Notes: generated from the letters alone by a model not told the origin. Shown: positions 1 through 15,249, counted from the first letter of the stretch. The stretch is 64,000 nt of DNA from Pseudomonas sp. MIACH (GCF_001269925.1 NZ_LHVO01000058.1:181378-245377); one strand, 5' to 3'. Translations and numbers: made by a program.

Positions 1-602
1 TGGGTGACCATCAACAGACTGGTGGGGCTGTCGCGCAACAGGTCCAGCAACAGCTGCAACACCTCATCGCTGGTGGCTTCGTCGAGGTTGCCGGTGGGCT
101 CGTCGGCCAACAGTAAACCTGGGCGCGAGGCCAGCGCCCGCCCCACCGCCACCCGTTGCTGCTGGCCGCCCGAGAGTTGTTCCGGGTAACGCTTGAGCAA
201 GTCCCCCAGGCCCAGGCGCTCAACCAATTGCGCCTGCCACTGCGGATCAAAACGCCCCGCCAAGCGGGCCTGGAACGCCAGGTTGTCCTCGACGCGCAGG
301 CTGCCGATCAGGTTGAACTGCTGGAACACCAGACCGATTTCGGTACGCCGCCAGTGCGCCAGGTGCGCCTCGCTCATCTGGTCGAGGCGCTGTTCGCCCA
401 CCTGGATACGGCCGCTGTCCACCCGATCGAGCCCGGCCACCAAGTGCAACAAGGTGCTCTTGCCACTGCCGGATTCGCCCATCAACGCCAGGCTGCTGCG
501 CGCGGCCAGGTGCAAATCGACTCCCGCCAACACCGGCAACGGGCCCTGGGGGGTGGCGTAGCTTTTGAAGACACCTTGCACCTGCAGCATGGGAACACTC
601 AT
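1..602 (-). CDS. ABC transporter ATP-binding protein (LolD/MacB type), C-terminus cut by window edge
   Basis: Reading the minus strand from the ATG at 602 gives 200 codons that run off the left edge. The protein has a Walker A (GESGSGKST), the signature LSGGQQQRVAVGRAL and a Walker B (LLADEPTGNLD). The ADEPTGNLD form and the FQQFNLIG Q-loop are typical of LolD/MacB/FtsE-like ATPases that drive lipoprotein or macrolide-type extrusion with an FtsX-like permease. The permease, if linked, would lie beyond the window. No good ribosome site precedes 602 and an in-frame ATG at 590 is an alternative. The substrate cannot be told from this part. Confidence 0.85.
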   Translation of the reverse strand, partial: MSVPMLQVQGVFKSYATPQGPLPVLAGVDLHLAARSSLALMGESGSGKSTLLHLVAGLDRVDSGRIQVGEQRLDQMSEAHLAHWRRTEIGLVFQQFNLIGSLRVEDNLAFQARLAGRFDPQWQAQLVERLGLGDLLKRYPEQLSGGQQQRVAVGRALASRPGLLLADEPTGNLDEATSDEVLQLLLDLLRDSPTSLLMVT

Positions 603-719
603 CGGAGGGGTGGCTATCGAGAATAACGGCTGGGGATCGAGGCCACGCGAATTTTTCACATGCTTTTCACCGGCCACCGACCCACCGCACTTTAAATTGC
701 CGGCCAAGCGTCACTCGTC

Positions 720-750
720 GGCAACTTCTTAGTTGCCACCCCTGGCAACT
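720..750. promoter_or_regulatory. Palindrome plus third half-site GGCAACT
   Basis: GGCAACT-TCTT-AGTTGCC at 720-737 is a perfect 7-bp inverted repeat, followed by a third GGCAACT at 744-750. It lies between the divergent ABC ATPase and the phosphatase gene. The arrangement looks like an operator with three half-sites. No regulator is identified. Confidence 0.3.
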
Positions 751-867
751 TTTAACCGCAGCATGTTCAGCGAAAAGACAGCAGCCCTGTGACAGCCTTC
801 TGCTCCACTACGGCTATTCGCCAACACGTTGCGCCTAACTAATACAAGATTGCCAACAGCGTCCAAG

Positions 868-1539
868 GTGAATGAAGTGGTTGACATTACCCTGATTAAA
901 CCACGCTCGCGCCGAGCCTTTTTCAAGCGCCTCAAACCGCTCTGGATCGGGCTTGCCGTGGTCACAGTGCTGCTCACTTGCGCGCTGTTCTGGCCGACCT
1001 CGCCACGGGACCTGGGCGTAGGCGATCGCCTGCTGACGTCCCAGGTGCTGCCGCTGTGGCGTGACGGCGACCTGATCGTGCTGGTGCGTCATGAGGAGCG
1101 CTGCGACCGTTCGAGCAACCCTTGCCTGGGCCCGGTGGAAGGCGTGACGATCAATGGCAGCCAGCACGCGGAAAACCTGGGAAAAGCCTTTAAATCATTG
1201 GGTATGGACGGCACCGACGTACTCTCCAGCCCGGCCATTCGCACCGCCCAGACCTCGCGCTTCATGTTCGGCAAAACCGAGATGACCGCCAGCGAACAAG
1301 CCGTCTGCGGCAAGGCCATGGGCGAAGAGTTACTCAGCCACAAACAGGTCGGACGCAACCTCGTCTTCGTCACCCACAGCGGTTGCATTGCCGACTTCGA
1401 AACCGCCCTGGGCTTCCCCCACGCCAAGTTTTCCGAGTACGGCAGCGCGCTGTTCGTGCAGGTGCTGGCCAACGGCAAGTTCAAGGCCCTGGGCATCATG
1501 AAAAACCAGGATTGGCCGGCCGCGCTCAAACAAATCTAA
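868..1539 (+). CDS. Histidine phosphatase family protein, Ais/PmrG-like
   Basis: A protein of about 223 residues with one N-terminal membrane segment (the hydrophobic stretch after PLWIGLAV) and a phosphohistidine-mutase-type core. The catalytic motif is VRHEERCDRSSNPC and the second histidine sits in FVTHSGC. The RHEERCDRS form resembles Ais/PmrG, which remove phosphate from LPS core heptose. That fits the two ArnT-like lipid A/LPS modification genes directly downstream. The reading frame is open back to a TTG at 829; I prefer the GTG at 868, but the start is uncertain. Specificity for heptose phosphate is inferred from family and context. Confidence 0.75.
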   Translation: MNEVVDITLIKPRSRRAFFKRLKPLWIGLAVVTVLLTCALFWPTSPRDLGVGDRLLTSQVLPLWRDGDLIVLVRHEERCDRSSNPCLGPVEGVTINGSQHAENLGKAFKSLGMDGTDVLSSPAIRTAQTSRFMFGKTEMTASEQAVCGKAMGEELLSHKQVGRNLVFVTHSGCIADFETALGFPHAKFSEYGSALFVQVLANGKFKALGIMKNQDWPAALKQI

Positions 1540-1726
1540 GCATTCCCTTCCCGCCACTACGGCTTATGTTCAGCAAAAAGACAGCCCTCTTCTGGCATGT
1601 TTAGTTGCGCCCTTTTATTAAGGTCGTTATGACTATTTCCCGTTATTCAGTGAACGCTGTGACGACTTTTGCCTTTACTTCATTAGTTGAAAAAACCACC
1701 ACCAGACGTCAAGGAGCGACGTTGTC

Positions 1727-3382
1727 ATGACCCGCTTTAAACCCCTGCCGGTGTTATTACTGGCCTTCGTCGCGTTTTATCTATTACCCCTGGGCCTGCA
1801 TGGTTTGTGGATACCGGATGAAACCCGTTACGCCCAGATCAGCCAGGAGATGCTCCAAAGCGGCAACTGGGTGACACCGCACTTCATGGGTATCCGTTAT
1901 TTCGAAAAACCGTCCGCCGGTTACTGGCTGATCGCCCTCGGCCAGGCGGTGTTTGGTCAGAACCTGTTCGGTGTACGCATCGCGTCGGCCCTGACCACCG
2001 GATTGAGCGTGCTGCTGGCGTACCTGATCGCCCGGCGCCTGTGGAACGACCCACGCAAGTCTTTCGCCTGCGCCCTGCTCTACCTGAGTTTTGGCCTGGT
2101 GGCCGGGCAAGCGGGGTACTCCAACCTCGATCCGCAATTCACCCTGTGGGTCAACCTGAGCCTGGTGGCGCTGTGGTTTGCCCTCGACAGCCGCACCCTG
2201 CGCAGCCGCCTGGGGGCCTGGGCCGTGTTGGGATTTGCCTGTGCCATGGGGTTCATGACCAAGGGTTTCCTGGCGTGGGCGCTGCCGGTGCTGATCGCCC
2301 TGCCCTATATGCTCTGGCAACGGCGACTGGGCGAGTTGCTGCGGTATGGCCCGCTGGCCATCGGCGTGGCCGTGCTGGTGTGCCTGCCCTGGGTGCTGGC
2401 GATCCACAACCAGGAACCGGACTTCTGGCGCTTCTTTTTCTGGAATGAGCACATCCGCCGCTTCAGCGCCGACGACGCCCAACACGTGCGGCCATGGTGG
2501 TTCTTCCTGCCGATCATGGCGGTGGCCTGCCTGCCGTGGAGCGGGTTGCTGCCCAACACCCTGCACCAGGCCTGGAAACAAAAACGCCAGCCGGCAATCG
2601 CCTTCCTGGCCCTGTGGTTGCTGCTGCCGCTGGGCTTGCTCAGCCTGAGCAACGGCAAACTGCCGACCTACATCATGCCGTGCCTGCTGCCCCTGGCGTT
2701 GCTGATGGGGCATACCTTGAGCGACCTGGTCAGCCAAGGCAAAACCCGTACTCTGCGCCTCAATGGCCTGTTCAACTTCGTCATCGGCATGGCCGCCATG
2801 ATCAGCCTGATCTACCTGCAAATCGCCAGGCCGCTGTACAGCAACAGCCATGCAGAGATGTTCAGCCTGTCGCTGGCGTTTATCGTGCTGCTGGGCTGGA
2901 TCCTCACCAACCTGTTGCAAAGCGTGCGCCCCCTGACGCTGTGGGCCATGCCGGCCCTGGGCATCGGCCTGCTGGTGGTGCTGCTGCCGTCGAGCATGCC
3001 GGCCTATATCGCTGATAACGAAATGCCCGACCAATTCGTGTTGGAGCATCTGGATGAGTTGCAGCACACCCATGCACTGCTGAGCAATGAACTGGGGAGC
3101 GCCAGCGCATTGTCCTGGCGCCTGCAACGCGCCGACGTGGCGCTGTATGACACCGAAGGCGAGTTGCGCTACGGCTTGCAATACGCCGGCTCGGTAAAAC
3201 GCAAAGTGGAGCTGGAACAGGTTCAGGGCTGGCTCAAAGAGGCGCGCCAGCACGGCTCGGTCGGCGTGCTGCTGCGGGTCAACAGCACCAGTGAAATGCG
3301 CGAGGCCGGGCAATTGCCGCCCGGAGGTAAACGTTACTACAAGGGCTACCTCGAACTTATCCTCTACCCGCAGACGCCATGA
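1727..3382 (+). CDS. arnT: Lipid IVA 4-amino-4-deoxy-L-arabinosyltransferase ArnT-like (GT83)
   Basis: A 551-residue polytopic membrane protein. Its first periplasmic loop carries the ArnT signatures LWIPDETRYA and RYFEKPSAGYW, which are close to E. coli ArnT. About a dozen hydrophobic segments fill residues 1-430, followed by a soluble periplasmic C-terminal part. ArnT transfers L-Ara4N from undecaprenyl phosphate to lipid A and so lowers binding of polymyxin and cationic peptides. An AAGGAG ribosome site precedes the ATG. The gene overlaps the next glycosyltransferase by 4 nt (ATGA). The usual arnBCAD genes are not here, so the donor sugar must be made elsewhere or may differ. Confidence 0.85.
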   Translation: MTRFKPLPVLLLAFVAFYLLPLGLHGLWIPDETRYAQISQEMLQSGNWVTPHFMGIRYFEKPSAGYWLIALGQAVFGQNLFGVRIASALTTGLSVLLAYLIARRLWNDPRKSFACALLYLSFGLVAGQAGYSNLDPQFTLWVNLSLVALWFALDSRTLRSRLGAWAVLGFACAMGFMTKGFLAWALPVLIALPYMLWQRRLGELLRYGPLAIGVAVLVCLPWVLAIHNQEPDFWRFFFWNEHIRRFSADDAQHVRPWWFFLPIMAVACLPWSGLLPNTLHQAWKQKRQPAIAFLALWLLLPLGLLSLSNGKLPTYIMPCLLPLALLMGHTLSDLVSQGKTRTLRLNGLFNFVIGMAAMISLIYLQIARPLYSNSHAEMFSLSLAFIVLLGWILTNLLQSVRPLTLWAMPALGIGLLVVLLPSSMPAYIADNEMPDQFVLEHLDELQHTHALLSNELGSASALSWRLQRADVALYDTEGELRYGLQYAGSVKRKVELEQVQGWLKEARQHGSVGVLLRVNSTSEMREAGQLPPGGKRYYKGYLELILYPQTP

Positions 3383-4902
3383 TGCCGGGTTATTTCAAGA
3401 CCGAGCGCGGCGCCCTGCTGCTGTTGCTGGGCGTCTCGGCCCTGCTGCTGCTCACCGGCCTGGGCGCACGCGACCTGTGGGGCCCGGAAACCCGCTGGGC
3501 GAATATCGCCTTGCAGATGCTGCAGAGCGGTGACTATTTCGACCCGTACCTCAAGGGCGTGCCGTATTACGACAAACCCCTGCCCTCCTACTGGCTGATC
3601 ACCGGCGCGGCCCACCTGATGGGGGGCCTTGGTCCCTGGTCGTTGCGCCTGCCGTCGGTGATCGGCGCGTGGTTGAGTGTGTGGCTGGTGTACCTGATCG
3701 GCGAACGCCTGTTCCGCAAGGGCACGGGGCTGATCGCAGGTTGGATGCTCGCCACCACGTTCTACTTCCTGTTCTGGGCTCGCGTGGCCACGGCGGATGT
3801 GCTCACCGTGTGCGGCGTGCTGGCAGCGGTCGCCTGGTATTGGCGCGGCCCCGACGACACACGGCTGTGGCGCTACACGGTGTTTTTCCTGCTGCTGGCC
3901 CTGACGTCGCTGTTGAAAGGCCTGATCGGCTTTGTGCTGCCCGGCCTGGTGCTGCTGCCGCACCTGCTCAGCGAGCAACGCTACAAGCGCCACCTCAACC
4001 TGCGCCTGGTGCTGGCCGTGCTGATCGCCGCAGCGGTGTATGCCGTGCCATTTGTGCTGTCGCACTACTACGGCGCACCGACCTATGGCGCGAGCGGCCT
4101 GGCGTTGGTGTTCCGGGAAAACGTGGTGCGGTTCTTCGACCCGTTCGACCATATGGGGCCGATCTACACCTACCTGATCTACCTGCCCGCCTACACCCTG
4201 CCCTGGACCCCGTGCTGGCTGCTCGGCCTATGGCTGGCGGTGCGGCACTGGCGCCATACCCCGCCGAATGTGCGCTGGCTGGTGTGGGGCCTGGGCCTAT
4301 TGTTTGTGTTCTTCACCGCCAGCGGCAGCCGGCGCAGCTACTACGTGCTGCCGCTGGTGCCGTTTGCCCAGTTGCTGGCGGCGTGGTGGGTGAGTGAGCG
4401 CGTGTTGAAACAGCCCGCCAGCTGGCCGCGCTGGCAGAAGGGTTTGGGTATCGCGGCCGCACTCATGCTGTTGATCCTGGGCGTGGCCTATCCCTGGTCC
4501 AACAGCAATGGCGGCGTGACCCGCTTCGCCGACGATGTGCAAGCCCAAGCGCGCAAAACCGCGCCCTGGAATCAATGGCAAATGGTGCTGGTAGAGGTCG
4601 ATAACAAACTGCCGATGTACCTGCAAAATGGCGGCAAGCCGTTCTACTACATCGCCGAAACCCAGGACTTCCCCCGCCAGGGCGACAGCGCCGCGCTGAT
4701 GGCCTGGCTGGAAAAAACCAGCGGCCAGGCCTTCGACCCGCACCGTACGATCATCGTCGCGCAGTTTTCCAAGGATGATCCGACGCCGCTGGCCTATCTG
4801 GGTGCCGACCATCAGCGGATCACCACCCAGCCGGACAATGGCGAGCGGTTGTTTCACACGCGTGAAGAGGGCAGTGTGGCGTTTATCCCAGGGCCTGACT
4901 AA
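3379..4902 (+). CDS. Second ArnT-like phospholipid-carrier-dependent glycosyltransferase
   Basis: 507 residues, polytopic, with the same fold and topology as the preceding ArnT: a short loop motif LWGPETRW, then YYDKPLPSYW, then repeated hydrophobic helices and a soluble C-terminal tail. It starts inside the stop codon of arnT (ATGA overlap), so the pair is translationally coupled. Compared with ArnT the first loop is one residue shorter and lacks the aspartate of PDETR, which points to a different donor or acceptor sugar. It is probably a paralogue that modifies LPS or another envelope lipid. The gene is convergent with the lipopeptide synthetase and only 25 nt from it; no terminator is visible in the gap. 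Confidence 0.75.
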   Translation: MMPGYFKTERGALLLLLGVSALLLLTGLGARDLWGPETRWANIALQMLQSGDYFDPYLKGVPYYDKPLPSYWLITGAAHLMGGLGPWSLRLPSVIGAWLSVWLVYLIGERLFRKGTGLIAGWMLATTFYFLFWARVATADVLTVCGVLAAVAWYWRGPDDTRLWRYTVFFLLLALTSLLKGLIGFVLPGLVLLPHLLSEQRYKRHLNLRLVLAVLIAAAVYAVPFVLSHYYGAPTYGASGLALVFRENVVRFFDPFDHMGPIYTYLIYLPAYTLPWTPCWLLGLWLAVRHWRHTPPNVRWLVWGLGLLFVFFTASGSRRSYYVLPLVPFAQLLAAWWVSERVLKQPASWPRWQKGLGIAAALMLLILGVAYPWSNSNGGVTRFADDVQAQARKTAPWNQWQMVLVEVDNKLPMYLQNGGKPFYYIAETQDFPRQGDSAALMAWLEKTSGQAFDPHRTIIVAQFSKDDPTPLAYLGADHQRITTQPDNGERLFHTREEGSVAFIPGPD

Positions 4903-4927
4903 GGATCAGCATGGGCACGCGGCTTTT

Positions 4928-11191
<6,264 letters not shown>

Positions 11192-11301
11192 AAGATCCTT
11201 CTCATGGGTGTCAGGCACTGGCCGCGCTGGGAGCCCCATTACGGCGAAATTGCCGGATTTGAGCATGGGGGTCGGGGGCTGTCTGTCACCCTAAACCCGG
11301 A

Positions 11302-11315
11302 CATCCAAATGGATG
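11302..11315. promoter_or_regulatory. Palindrome CATCCA-AA-TGGATG upstream of the NRPS
   Basis: A perfect 6-bp inverted repeat with a 2-nt centre, about 111 nt upstream of the NRPS start. It is a candidate operator in the 485-bp divergent region between the NRPS and the LuxR gene. Confidence 0.25.
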
Positions 11316-11359
11316 GATGCAGGTTGGCTGAAGGTTCACCGCTGAAACGATTAAAGCGC

Positions 11360-11377
11360 TGTAGGAAATTGGCTACA
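11360..11377. promoter_or_regulatory. lux-box-like inverted repeat TGTAG-N8-CTACA
   Basis: Perfect 5-bp arms separated by 8 nt, 18 bp in total. It lies about 170 nt upstream of the NRPS start codon. Size and CTAC/GTAG content fit a LuxR-type binding site, and the divergent gene encodes a LuxR-type regulator of the kind needed for lipopeptide synthesis. Binding is inferred. Confidence 0.4.
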
Positions 11378-11549
11378 TCTGCTCGCTGCGGGTTTGTCAG
11401 CAACCGCCTCGATATGGACTATTTTGTTTAATTATCAATGAGTTAATAAAAATTAAAGATGACTCATCGCTTTTCGTCCCGGTAATTTCCTCTCAGAAAC
11501 GTCGAATTAATGACGTTGTTTTTATGGCAGGTTGTGTCCCACGTTTCCG

Positions 11550-11561
11550 CTACATACGTAG
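11550..11561. promoter_or_regulatory. Inverted repeat CTAC-ATAC-GTAG upstream of luxR-type gene
   Basis: A 4-bp inverted repeat around ATAC, sharing the CTAC/GTAG halves with the longer palindrome nearer the NRPS. It lies about 115-130 nt before the likely start of the LuxR regulator and may be an autoregulatory site. Confidence 0.25.
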
Positions 11562-11676
11562 GATAAATCCCCTGGCCAAATGAAATCTTGAGTGCCGAGT
11601 CTCGTTCATGAAGAACGGATCGCCCCCCCCCAGAGGCCCAGGGAGTTCGTTGACGGTTTTCGACATCAAGGATGAG

Positions 11677-12477
11677 ATGGCTATGAGTTTGAAACGCAGC
11701 ATGGGTAACACGCCAGGCCCGAATTTCTACGCCGAAATGGGCGAGCTGATTGCACACAGCGGCCATGAGGACTTCGCCGCCCATATGTTGCACCTGGTCA
11801 GCAAATGGGTGCCGATCCACCTGGTCGACCTCAGTGAATGGACCCTCGACGAGCCGCGCGACCGCGTGCTCGATATCAAGCTGCTCGGCAGTGCCGGCCA
11901 GAAGCATGACTTGCTGCCACCCCTGGCCTTGCGGCCGCCGGATGACCACCCGCTGCTGCGGGAAATGCTCGGGATGCAAGACCCGCTGCTGATCCAGATG
12001 AACGCCAAACCCAATAGCGCCCACCCTCGAGGGACTTCGCACCAGTGCAACCTGGTGTCACGCCAGGGCAATCGGCGCTGTGTGATTTCATGCTACCGGC
12101 CGCCGACCCAGCGCGGTTTTTCCTTGGCCGAATTGTCGTTTCTCAAGTGCCTGTCGGACACCCTGTTGCCACTGATCGAACGCCACGCGCAACTGCTGCG
12201 CCAGGCACCGCATGCCGAGGCGGAGCCGGCCCAGACACTGCTTGAACAATCACGCTTGCAGCGCGAGTTCTACAAGCGCCTGTCCCTCGGCGACATCACC
12301 CTGTCGGCGCGCGAGCAGGAAGTGTGCCTCGGCCTGCTGACCGGCGGCACCGTGCCGCAAATCGCGGAAAAACTCAGCGTGAAAAACAGCTCCATCGAAA
12401 CCTACCTCAAGCGCGCCGCCGCCAAGCTGGGCGTGAGTGGTCGGCATGGCCTGGCTAAATGGATGGTGGGCGCCTGA
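11677..12477 (+). CDS. LuxR-family regulator of lipopeptide synthesis (ViscAR/MassAR-like)
   Basis: About 266 residues. The C-terminal helix-turn-helix (LSAREQEVCLGLLTGG, IAEKLSVKNSSIETYLKRA) is a LuxR-type DNA-binding domain. The N-terminal half has no recognised autoinducer domain, as in the non-quorum-sensing LuxR proteins that flank Pseudomonas lipopeptide clusters. The frame opens at 11608, but the ATG at 11677 follows an AAGGA and places a run of nine C residues in the leader rather than in the protein. The last base of its stop codon is the first base of the nodT start. It presumably activates the divergent NRPS and its own unit. Confidence 0.82.
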   Translation: MAMSLKRSMGNTPGPNFYAEMGELIAHSGHEDFAAHMLHLVSKWVPIHLVDLSEWTLDEPRDRVLDIKLLGSAGQKHDLLPPLALRPPDDHPLLREMLGMQDPLLIQMNAKPNSAHPRGTSHQCNLVSRQGNRRCVISCYRPPTQRGFSLAELSFLKCLSDTLLPLIERHAQLLRQAPHAEAEPAQTLLEQSRLQREFYKRLSLGDITLSAREQEVCLGLLTGGTVPQIAEKLSVKNSSIETYLKRAAAKLGVSGRHGLAKWMVGA

Positions 12478-13898
12478 TGAACACACGCACACTCACCAGC
12501 ATCGGTATGGCCTGCATGCTCGGGGGCTGCTCGCTGATCCCCGAGTACCAGCGGCCCGAGGCGCCAATGCCGGCGCAATACCCAAAGGGCGGGGTCTACG
12601 GCCTGGCACAAGCCGGCAGCAGCAGCGACTCATCGGACTGGCAGCAGTTGTTCCACGATCCTGCGCTGCAACAGTTGATCCGCGATGCCCTGATCAATAA
12701 CCGCGATCTGCGGGTGGCTGCGCTGAACGTCGAGGCGTTCCAGGCGCAGTACCGCATCCAGCGTGCCGACCTGTTTCCGGCGGTCTCGGCCACGGGTGCC
12801 GGCAAGCGCCAGAAGCTGCCGGGGGATGTCACCGGCACCGGTCAATCTGCGATCACGTCCAACTACTCCGCCACCTTGGGACTCAGCGCGTATGAGCTGG
12901 ACCTGTTCGGCCGCGTGCGCAGCCTCAGCGAACAGGCAATGCTCACCTACCTCGCGACTGAAGAGGCACGACGCAGCGCGCAACTGAGCCTGGTAGCCAA
13001 CGTCGCCAATGCCTACCTGACCTGGCGCGCCGACCAGGAACTGCTGGCCCTGGCCCAACAGACACTGGCCGCCAACGACCACAGCCTGCACCTGACCAGC
13101 CGCAGCAAAACCGCCGGTAAAGCTTCCGCACTGGACGTGGTGCAAGCACGCACCAGCGTCGAAAGCACCCGCGCCAGCGTGGCCCGCTACGCACGCCAGG
13201 TGGCCCAGGACCTCAACAACCTGGCCCTGCTGGTGGGCGCCCCGGTGGATCAAAGCCTGCCAGCGCGCCCATTGGCTGACGACCTGGTGGCGCGGCTACC
13301 GGCCGGCTTACCATCGGCCCTGTTGCAACGCCGCCCGGATATCCTCCAGGCCGAATATCAACTGCGCGCCGCCAACGCCAACATCGGCGCGGCGCGCGCG
13401 GCGTTTTTCCCGTCAGTCAGCCTCACCGCCAACGCCGGCAGCACCAGCACCGAACTGTCGGGGCTGTTCAAGGGAGGCTCGGGCACCTGGACCTTCCAGC
13501 CGCAAATCAATCTGCCGATCTTCAACGCCGGCAGCCTGCGCGCCAGCCTGGACTACGCCAAACTGCAAAAAGACATCAGCGTGGCCCAGTACGAAAAATC
13601 CATCCAGACCGCCTTCCAGGAAGTCGCCGACGGCCTGGCCGCCCGCCAGACTTTTACCGACCAGCTCAACGCACAACGGGACTTCGTCGCAGCCAACCAG
13701 GCGTATTACGACCTGGCCCAACACCGCTATCGCAGCGGGGTGGACAGCAACCTCACATTCCTTGATGCGCAGCGCTCGCTGTTCAGTGCGCAACAGGGGC
13801 TGATCGTGGACCGGCTGGCGCAGCTGGTGGCGGAGGTGAACCTGTATACGGCGCTGGGTGGGGCGTGGGCGCAAATGCCGGCGCTGGCATCGTGGTAG
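12477..13898 (+). CDS. nodT: NodT-type outer-membrane efflux lipoprotein (OprM/TolC superfamily)
   Basis: 473 residues from the ATG that overlaps the regulator stop (TGATG). A lipoprotein signal ends in the lipobox LGGC, so the mature protein is anchored by Cys. Two outer-membrane-efflux repeats follow, with the typical LPAGLPSALLQRRPDILQAE and ANIGAARAAFFPSVSLTA segments. It would be the outer-membrane channel for a MacAB-like lipopeptide exporter whose inner-membrane parts are not in this window. In viscosin and massetolide producers a nodT gene sits next to the first synthetase and its LuxR regulator, as here. Confidence 0.85.
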   Translation: MNTRTLTSIGMACMLGGCSLIPEYQRPEAPMPAQYPKGGVYGLAQAGSSSDSSDWQQLFHDPALQQLIRDALINNRDLRVAALNVEAFQAQYRIQRADLFPAVSATGAGKRQKLPGDVTGTGQSAITSNYSATLGLSAYELDLFGRVRSLSEQAMLTYLATEEARRSAQLSLVANVANAYLTWRADQELLALAQQTLAANDHSLHLTSRSKTAGKASALDVVQARTSVESTRASVARYARQVAQDLNNLALLVGAPVDQSLPARPLADDLVARLPAGLPSALLQRRPDILQAEYQLRAANANIGAARAAFFPSVSLTANAGSTSTELSGLFKGGSGTWTFQPQINLPIFNAGSLRASLDYAKLQKDISVAQYEKSIQTAFQEVADGLAARQTFTDQLNAQRDFVAANQAYYDLAQHRYRSGVDSNLTFLDAQRSLFSAQQGLIVDRLAQLVAEVNLYTALGGAWAQMPALASW

Positions 13899-14055
13899 CC
13901 CGCCTGCTGCTTCTGTGGCGAATGAGGTGAGGCCCTTATCTCAGTGCAATCCGGGTTTTCATCGGACCGCTCTTACGCAACTTTCGGGTTGCGTCTGACG
14001 AACCTCGCCGCGAAGTCTTGACTCTTGCATAGACAATTTCAGGCGACCGCATTCT
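13899..14055. other. Spacer with hairpin ACGCAAC/GTTGCGT
   Basis: Non-coding sequence after nodT. A perfect 7-bp hairpin (ACGCAAC-TTTCGG-GTTGCGT, 13975-13994) could end the regulator-nodT transcript, although no T-run follows. Nothing else is recognised. Confidence 0.35.
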
Positions 14056-14190
14056 TGTGGCGAGCGGGCTTGTCCCGCGTTGGGCTGCGCAGCAGCGCCA
14101 AAACCAGGCGCAGAGGCGCGCCTGATAAACCGCATTCGTCTTGATCAGGGGCGCTTCGCACCCCAACGCGGGGCAAGCCCGCTCGCCACA
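14056..14190. repeat. REPIN: two inverted REP palindromes
   Basis: TGTGGCGAGCGGGCTTGTCC at 14056 and its near-complement ending in GCCCGCTCGCCACA at 14190 face each other across about 80 bp. This is the REP doublet (REPIN) of the P. fluorescens group. No REP-associated transposase gene is present in the window. Confidence 0.8.
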
Positions 14191-14245
14191 GAGGCGGTGG
14201 GACCTCCCACACTGGATCTTCACCAGCCGAGTAAATACGCTGACG

Positions 14246-15178
14246 TTACCAACGTCCCATCGCCAGACTGAACGGCGAGAACTCCGCGAACTGCCAGCGC
14301 AAGGCCAACGCCGCCGGGCGGCGGACCACGTGTTCCACGGTCACCGTCCATAACCGCTGCGCGCCCTCGACGCGGGCGACTTCAGGCCCGTCGAGGATCA
14401 GCGCGGTTCGCCCGGCGATCTGCAGCACATCCCCCGAGTCAAAGTCGATAAACAACAGCCCCGCCACCGGGTTGGCCGCCAGGTTACCCAGGGTGTTGAA
14501 AAACAGGTTGCCGGCAAAGTCCGGGATGGTCAGCACGTCGCCCTCCACGCGCACAAAGCCGGTGTTGCCGCCTCGATGGGAGACGTCCACCGAGCGTTCA
14601 CCGTCGACATCCACGTAGCTGGCGACGAAGAACGTGTCGGCGTTGCGGATCAGCGCTTGGGCGCAGGCGTCCAGGCCGTCCATACGCTCGACCTGAGTGC
14701 CGGGTTTACGTGCAACCCCATCGACCGGCCGCAGCTGGATGTATTTGGGGCAATTGCCGTAGCTCTGCACCACGTCGACCGATAAGCCATCGTGATCGAG
14801 CACGCCGACACGGCCGTTCATACGGTTACGACGCCGGGTGTTCAGGTCGATGCCGAGCAGGCCCACTGCGGCGCCCTTGTGCAAGGCCGCCCGCGCCGGG
14901 TCGCTGGCAGACGGCAGGCTGTCAATCTGCAAAGTATAAGGATCGGGAGAATGGGCAAACCCCGGCGCGCCTTCGACCATCGTCGCCCAAGGAATCCCCT
15001 GCTCATCCACCACACCGAGCATCAGGTACGGCAACAAGGGATAGAAATCCCGATGCTGCTCCGGCAGGTGATCGCGTATCACCTTGGGGCCGACCACCGC
15101 CATGCGCTCGGCCACGCCGACCGCTGCTTGTAACTGCCGTTCGCCGGCATGCCAGGGGGATTGTTCGATGGGGTTCAT
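14246..15178 (-). CDS. Pyridoxamine 5'-phosphate oxidase family (FMN split-barrel) protein
   Basis: 310 residues from the ATG at 15178, which follows GAGGTG; a GTG 9 nt upstream is possible. The sequence matches the flavin split-barrel family: LPYLMLGVVDEQGIPWATMVEG near the N-terminus, and FFVASYVDVDGERSVDVSHR followed by FAGNLFFNTLGNL in the second half. Such proteins bind FMN and often reduce small electrophiles, but the substrate is unknown. It lies downstream of a LysR gene in the same direction, 89 nt apart, with a strong palindrome between them. It is not the biosynthetic PdxH. Confidence 0.7.
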   Translation of the reverse strand: MNPIEQSPWHAGERQLQAAVGVAERMAVVGPKVIRDHLPEQHRDFYPLLPYLMLGVVDEQGIPWATMVEGAPGFAHSPDPYTLQIDSLPSASDPARAALHKGAAVGLLGIDLNTRRRNRMNGRVGVLDHDGLSVDVVQSYGNCPKYIQLRPVDGVARKPGTQVERMDGLDACAQALIRNADTFFVASYVDVDGERSVDVSHRGGNTGFVRVEGDVLTIPDFAGNLFFNTLGNLAANPVAGLLFIDFDSGDVLQIAGRTALILDGPEVARVEGAQRLWTVTVEHVVRRPAALALRWQFAEFSPFSLAMGRW

Positions 15179-15249
15179 GGTGATCACCTCAAGTTGAATG
15201 CCCTGATGCGGCGCCGATCACTGGAATTAACAGGTTTTACAATCCAACA

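Noticed and set aside
13975..13994. Strong terminator after nodT
   Set aside because: The hairpin is good but no U-tract follows on the plus strand, so it is recorded only as a hairpin.
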